64,000 nucleotides of DNA from an uncultured Eubacteriales bacterium (GTDB lineage: Bacteria > Bacillota > Clostridia > Oscillospirales > Acutalibacteraceae): assembly GCA_934695425.1 (NCBI GenBank), contig CAKUVH010000005.1, positions 1 through 64,000 on the forward strand, read 5' to 3'. Below the pieces are notes generated by a model. The model worked only from the letters and a program-made list of their open reading frames with translations, was not told where the DNA came from and ran no database searches. The translations under genes and the position numbers were made by a program. Below, piece by piece: positions 60,701-64,000 of the stretch (within the stretch, counting starts at the first letter, position 1; every line of letters starts with the position of its first letter).

Positions 60701-61411
60701 GTGTTGAAAGACAGATTTTTTCGTACAGGATTGTTAATAGGCGAGAAAGCTTTGAATAAATTAAAGAAAAGCAAAGTTGCGGTTTTTGGCCTCGGCGGTG
60801 TGGGCTCGTACGTAACCGAAGCTTTGGCTCGCTCAGGAATAGGAAGCATGGATATTTTTGACGGAGATGTTGTTGATATTACTAATATTAACCGTCAAAT
60901 TATCGCTCTTGAATCTACAATAGGAATGCCTAAAGCCGAGGTATCCAAAAAAAGAATAAAAGACATTAATCCAAGTATAGATATTAAATCTTATAATTGC
61001 TTTTTTAATAAAGACAATCAGCATGATTTTGATTTTTCAAAATACGATTATGTTGTAGATGCGATTGATATGGTTTCTTCAAAACTTCTTCTTGTGAAAA
61101 TATGCAAAGATTTAAATGTCCCTATTATAAGTTCTATGGGCACAGGGAATAAACTAAATCCTATGCTTTTGAAAGTAAAAGATATATATTCTACTTCTAA
61201 TTGTCCCTTGGCAAGAGTTATGAGAAGAGAGCTCAGAAAAATGTCAGTTAAAAGTTTGAAAGTGGTTTGTTCGGATGAAATACCTTCTTACACTCCGAAA
61301 TCAGACGAAGATAATCCGGGAAAAAGAGTTAATTCCAGCATTTCTTTCGTTCCTTCCGTTGCAGGTTTGATTATAGCCGGTGAAGTAATTAAAGATTTAA
61401 TTAACAAATAA
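60701..61411 (+). CDS. tcdA: tRNA threonylcarbamoyladenosine dehydratase (TcdA/YgdL)
   Basis: 236 residues. The start is GTG at 60701 (AAAGGA five bases before; TTG at 60704 also possible). ThiF/E1-like features: FGLGGVGSYVTEALARSG Rossmann loop, DGDVVDITNINRQ adenylation motif and the YVVDAIDMVSSK strand, with SNCPLARVMRRELRK. It cyclises the t6A37 modification of tRNAs reading ANN codons. Length is usual for the family. Confidence 0.92.
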   Translation: MLKDRFFRTGLLIGEKALNKLKKSKVAVFGLGGVGSYVTEALARSGIGSMDIFDGDVVDITNINRQIIALESTIGMPKAEVSKKRIKDINPSIDIKSYNCFFNKDNQHDFDFSKYDYVVDAIDMVSSKLLLVKICKDLNVPIISSMGTGNKLNPMLLKVKDIYSTSNCPLARVMRRELRKMSVKSLKVVCSDEIPSYTPKSDEDNPGKRVNSSISFVPSVAGLIIAGEVIKDLINK

Positions 61412-61432
61412 TGCGTAAAAGGAGTGAATCAT

Positions 61433-63478
61433 ATGGCAGGAATTATTGAATGGAATTATAAAAACATAGACAGAGAAAAAATTATTGACCTCGCTATAAA
61501 ATGCAATATCCCGTTTGTTTCGGCCGCAATTATGTACGCTCGCGGAATTACTTCCGAGGAAAGTGTGTTTACTTTTTTAAAAGATTCATACGAACCTAAT
61601 CCTAAAAGTTTATTTGAAATTCCTGACATGGATAAAGCTGTCTCGCGATTAAAAAGAGCAATTAAAGACCATGAAAAAATTTGTATTTATGGAGACTATG
61701 ATGCCGATGGAGTTACTTCTACAGCGTTGATGTTTTTGTACCTCAAAGAGAAAAAAGCTGATGTATTTTATTATATTCCCAGCCGTGAAAAAGACGGATA
61801 TGGATTAAATGTTCAAGTTATAGATTATTTGAAATCTCAGGGCACAAAGTTAATATTTACTGTAGATAACGGTATATCGGCATTTAATGAAATATCTTAT
61901 GCGAACAGTATAGGCTTGGATGTAGTAGTGACGGATCATCACAGGGTACCCGAAAATTTGCCGCCTGCTGTTGCTCTTGTGGATATGTTTAGAGAAGGTT
62001 GTAATTTAAAAGAGAAAAATTTTGCCGGTGTGGGTATAGCTTTTAAAGTTGTAGAAGCCATGGAGCAAAATAATTTCGATAGGGATAAGTACATTGATTT
62101 TGTAACGCTTGGGACCATCGGAGATTCTATCGAACTTTTTGGCGAAACCAGAAGTATTGTAAAAAAAGGTGTACAAGTAATAAAAAATTCAAATAAGCCC
62201 GGGATAAAATCTTTAATAAATGTCGCAGGTTTGAACGGAAAGAATTTTGATACAACGTCGGTGGCTTTTTGTTTGGTTCCGCGTATAAACGCAAGCGGAA
62301 GAATGGGTGACGCTTCTTTGGCACTTAAATTGCTCATTAGCGGTACGGAAAAAGAAGCGGAACAATTGGCGTTTGAACTAAACGAGATGAATGTAAAAAG
62401 AAAAGAAATAGAAAACGAGATTTTTGATTCAGTTGAAGAGCTTTTAAGCACAGAGCCTACAAGAAAATATGAAAAGGTTATAATCGCAGAAGGTGACGGT
62501 TGGCACCGCGGAGTCCTTGGAATAGTGGCATCACGAATCACTCAAAAATATGGAAAACCTACTATACTTATTTCGCTGAACGATGAAGAAGCCACAGCTT
62601 CTTGCCGAAGTATACCCGGATTTTCAATCCATAATTTAATATCTATGTGTTCCGATTTAGTCGACAGATTTGGCGGACACCCCATGGCGGCAGGTATAAA
62701 TTTAAAATCCAAAAATGTAGAAAAATTTAAAGATAAAATTTTAAAAACAATTGCCGATATGGATGTTCCGTATTCTAAATTAGAAATAGATTTGGCTGTT
62801 AATCCATCCAAGGTAACAAGTAAAATTTTAAATGATATAAATATTTTAAAACCGTTCGGAGTGGGCAATCCCGAACCCATATTTGCTTTGAATGATATGA
62901 AACTGAAAAAAATAACGCCTCTTAGCAAAGGAATGCATACTAAAATTATTGTTGAACGAGAAAACTCTTCTCTCGAAGTGCTTTGCTTTAATCAAAAAAC
63001 AGACGAATTTCTGTATGACGAAGGCGAAATTGTCGATGTCGCCGTCACATTCAGCAAAAACGATTATCGAGGAATTTCAAGATTATCTTCGATGCTGATT
63101 AATATTAAGCTTTCGGGGCTTGAATTTAAAAGAGTGATAGAATGCAAAAAATGTTACGAAAAATTTAAACGAGGTGAAAAATTATCCAAGAAAGAGACAG
63201 AGTTTTTAACCCCCACTCGAGATGATTTTGTAGCGGTATATAAATATTTTCTAAAGCGAAAAAATATTATTACAAGAGCAGATATTTTAAGCTACCGAAT
63301 ATTTAAAGATGCATCATATTTTGGAAAAATATGTATTATATCAGACGTACTTAAAGAGCAGAATCTTATAAATTTGGTTAAGAATTCAGATGAATTGAAA
63401 ATAACAATCAACGAAATCAAAGACAAAGTTGATTTAAATAAATCAAAAATAATGATGCTTTTGAAAGGGGAAATATAA
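61433..63478 (+). CDS. recJ: Single-stranded-DNA exonuclease RecJ
   Basis: 681 residues from the ATG at 61433; the GTG at 61424 overlaps AAAGGAGTG. DHH motifs: IYGDYDADGVTSTA, TVDNGIS, VVTDHHRVPE, GVGIAFKV. The DHHA1 portion has ILKPFGVGNPEP and GGHPMAAGIN. A C-terminal ~100-residue extension of helices is typical of Firmicute RecJ. It degrades 5' single strands in recombination and repair. The rel gene begins two bases after its stop. Confidence 0.96.
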   Translation: MAGIIEWNYKNIDREKIIDLAIKCNIPFVSAAIMYARGITSEESVFTFLKDSYEPNPKSLFEIPDMDKAVSRLKRAIKDHEKICIYGDYDADGVTSTALMFLYLKEKKADVFYYIPSREKDGYGLNVQVIDYLKSQGTKLIFTVDNGISAFNEISYANSIGLDVVVTDHHRVPENLPPAVALVDMFREGCNLKEKNFAGVGIAFKVVEAMEQNNFDRDKYIDFVTLGTIGDSIELFGETRSIVKKGVQVIKNSNKPGIKSLINVAGLNGKNFDTTSVAFCLVPRINASGRMGDASLALKLLISGTEKEAEQLAFELNEMNVKRKEIENEIFDSVEELLSTEPTRKYEKVIIAEGDGWHRGVLGIVASRITQKYGKPTILISLNDEEATASCRSIPGFSIHNLISMCSDLVDRFGGHPMAAGINLKSKNVEKFKDKILKTIADMDVPYSKLEIDLAVNPSKVTSKILNDINILKPFGVGNPEPIFALNDMKLKKITPLSKGMHTKIIVERENSSLEVLCFNQKTDEFLYDEGEIVDVAVTFSKNDYRGISRLSSMLINIKLSGLEFKRVIECKKCYEKFKRGEKLSKKETEFLTPTRDDFVAVYKYFLKRKNIITRADILSYRIFKDASYFGKICIISDVLKEQNLINLVKNSDELKITINEIKDKVDLNKSKIMMLLKGEI

Positions 63479-63480
63479 TT

Positions 63481-64000
63481 ATGTCAATTGAACGCAATTA
63501 TAATACCTATGAGGAACTTTTAAACCTTATAAAAAAGAGCGGTAAAAATTATGACCTTGAAATACTGGAAAAAGCATATAAATACGCTTGTAAAGCTCAT
63601 AAAAATCAAAAAAGAGTTTCGGGAATAGATTATATTTTTCACCCTGTTTCGGTAGCTTATATTTTGGTAGAACTAGGTATGGATACTCCTACGGTTGCGG
63701 CAGCGCTGCTTCATGATGTTATTGAAGATACCGAAATTACAAAAGATGATATCGTAAAAAATTTTGGTGAAGAAATAGCCTCCCTGGTTGATGGTGTAAC
63801 CAAATTAAGAAAAATGCCCTCCTCATCTCGAGAAGAAGAACAAGCAGAAAATGTAAGAAAAATTCTTTTGGCGACTTCTCAGGACATAAGAGTAATAATG
63901 GTTAAACTCGCAGACAGACTTCAAAATATGAGAACTATCGAGTGCATGCCTATGCAAAAAAGGCGCGATAAAGCTCTTCAAAATATGGAAGTTTTTGCTC
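63481..64000 (+). CDS. rel: RelA/SpoT homologue, 3' truncated by the window
   Basis: 173 codons are visible. The N-terminal HD hydrolase domain shows the family signatures: YKYACKAHKNQKRVSG, YIFHPVSVAYIL, AALLHDVIEDTE with the HD pair, LVDGVTKL and KLADRLQNMRT. It belongs to the long bifunctional Rel type that makes and destroys (p)ppGpp during starvation. The synthetase, TGS and ACT parts lie beyond the end. AAGGGG precedes the ATG, closely coupled to recJ. Confidence 0.95.
   Translation, partial: MSIERNYNTYEELLNLIKKSGKNYDLEILEKAYKYACKAHKNQKRVSGIDYIFHPVSVAYILVELGMDTPTVAAALLHDVIEDTEITKDDIVKNFGEEIASLVDGVTKLRKMPSSSREEEQAENVRKILLATSQDIRVIMVKLADRLQNMRTIECMPMQKRRDKALQNMEVFA

Overview
The window comes from an AT-rich, low-GC Gram-positive bacterium. 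The housekeeping genes (rsmD, guaA, glmS, purA, purB, uvrA, uvrB, tcdA, recJ, a RelA/SpoT homologue) and an uninterrupted sigK-type late sporulation sigma factor fit a member of the Clostridia. Exact taxonomy cannot be fixed without a database search. Several genes resemble effectors of host-associated bacteria, so life in or on a eukaryotic host is my inference.

Layout. 1-5.1 kb: a 5'-truncated acidic protein with a putative CE-clan (YopJ/Ulp1-like) catalytic core, a tRNA-Pro, and a convergent gene for a SopB/IpgD-like phosphoinositide phosphatase. 5.2-7.1 kb: a conserved coiled-coil protein, rsmD and a cyclophilin lipoprotein. 7.2-10.5 kb: a 969-residue Ig-like repeat protein that begins with a Nif11-type double-glycine leader, then a 38-codon ORF. 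10.5-29.8 kb: a worn genomic island. Its edges hold a broken tnpV, an AbiE pair with an intact antitoxin-type gene and a wrecked toxin-type gene, and a decayed tyrosine integrase. Its core is an almost intact, same-strand cluster: DUF4011/SF1 helicase with a Vsr-like nuclease domain, Ser/Thr kinase, coiled-coil protein, zinc-ribbon-FHA protein, radical SAM protein, ClpB-like AAA+ ATPase, PP2C phosphatase and DUF4236 protein. I read this as a candidate phosphorylation-controlled defence or conflict system.

29.8-36.9 kb: purine, amino-sugar and sporulation genes on the minus strand (guaA, glmS, purA, purB, sigK). 37.0-43.9 kb: six plus-strand secreted proteins. Five share a signal-peptide type and carry or resemble helix-turn-helix repeats, most behind a near-identical extended -10 promoter. 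43.9-47.1 kb: an orphan Sak/DUF1071 single-strand annealing protein, a TetR regulator, a DegV protein and exonuclease III. 47.2-51.8 kb: a five-gene minus-strand operon of secreted proteins. Four are paralogues with a basic KR-rich patch followed by a Cys-rich motif. 52.3-64 kb: a lipoprotein, a DUF975 membrane protein, uvrA-uvrB, a NatA/NatB-like ABC exporter, tcdA, recJ and the start of rel.

Taken together, ordinary chromosomal genes alternate with three kinds of accessory material: effector-like enzymes at the left edge, a fixed defence-like island, and two expanded families of secreted, eukaryote-style or DNA-binding-style proteins.
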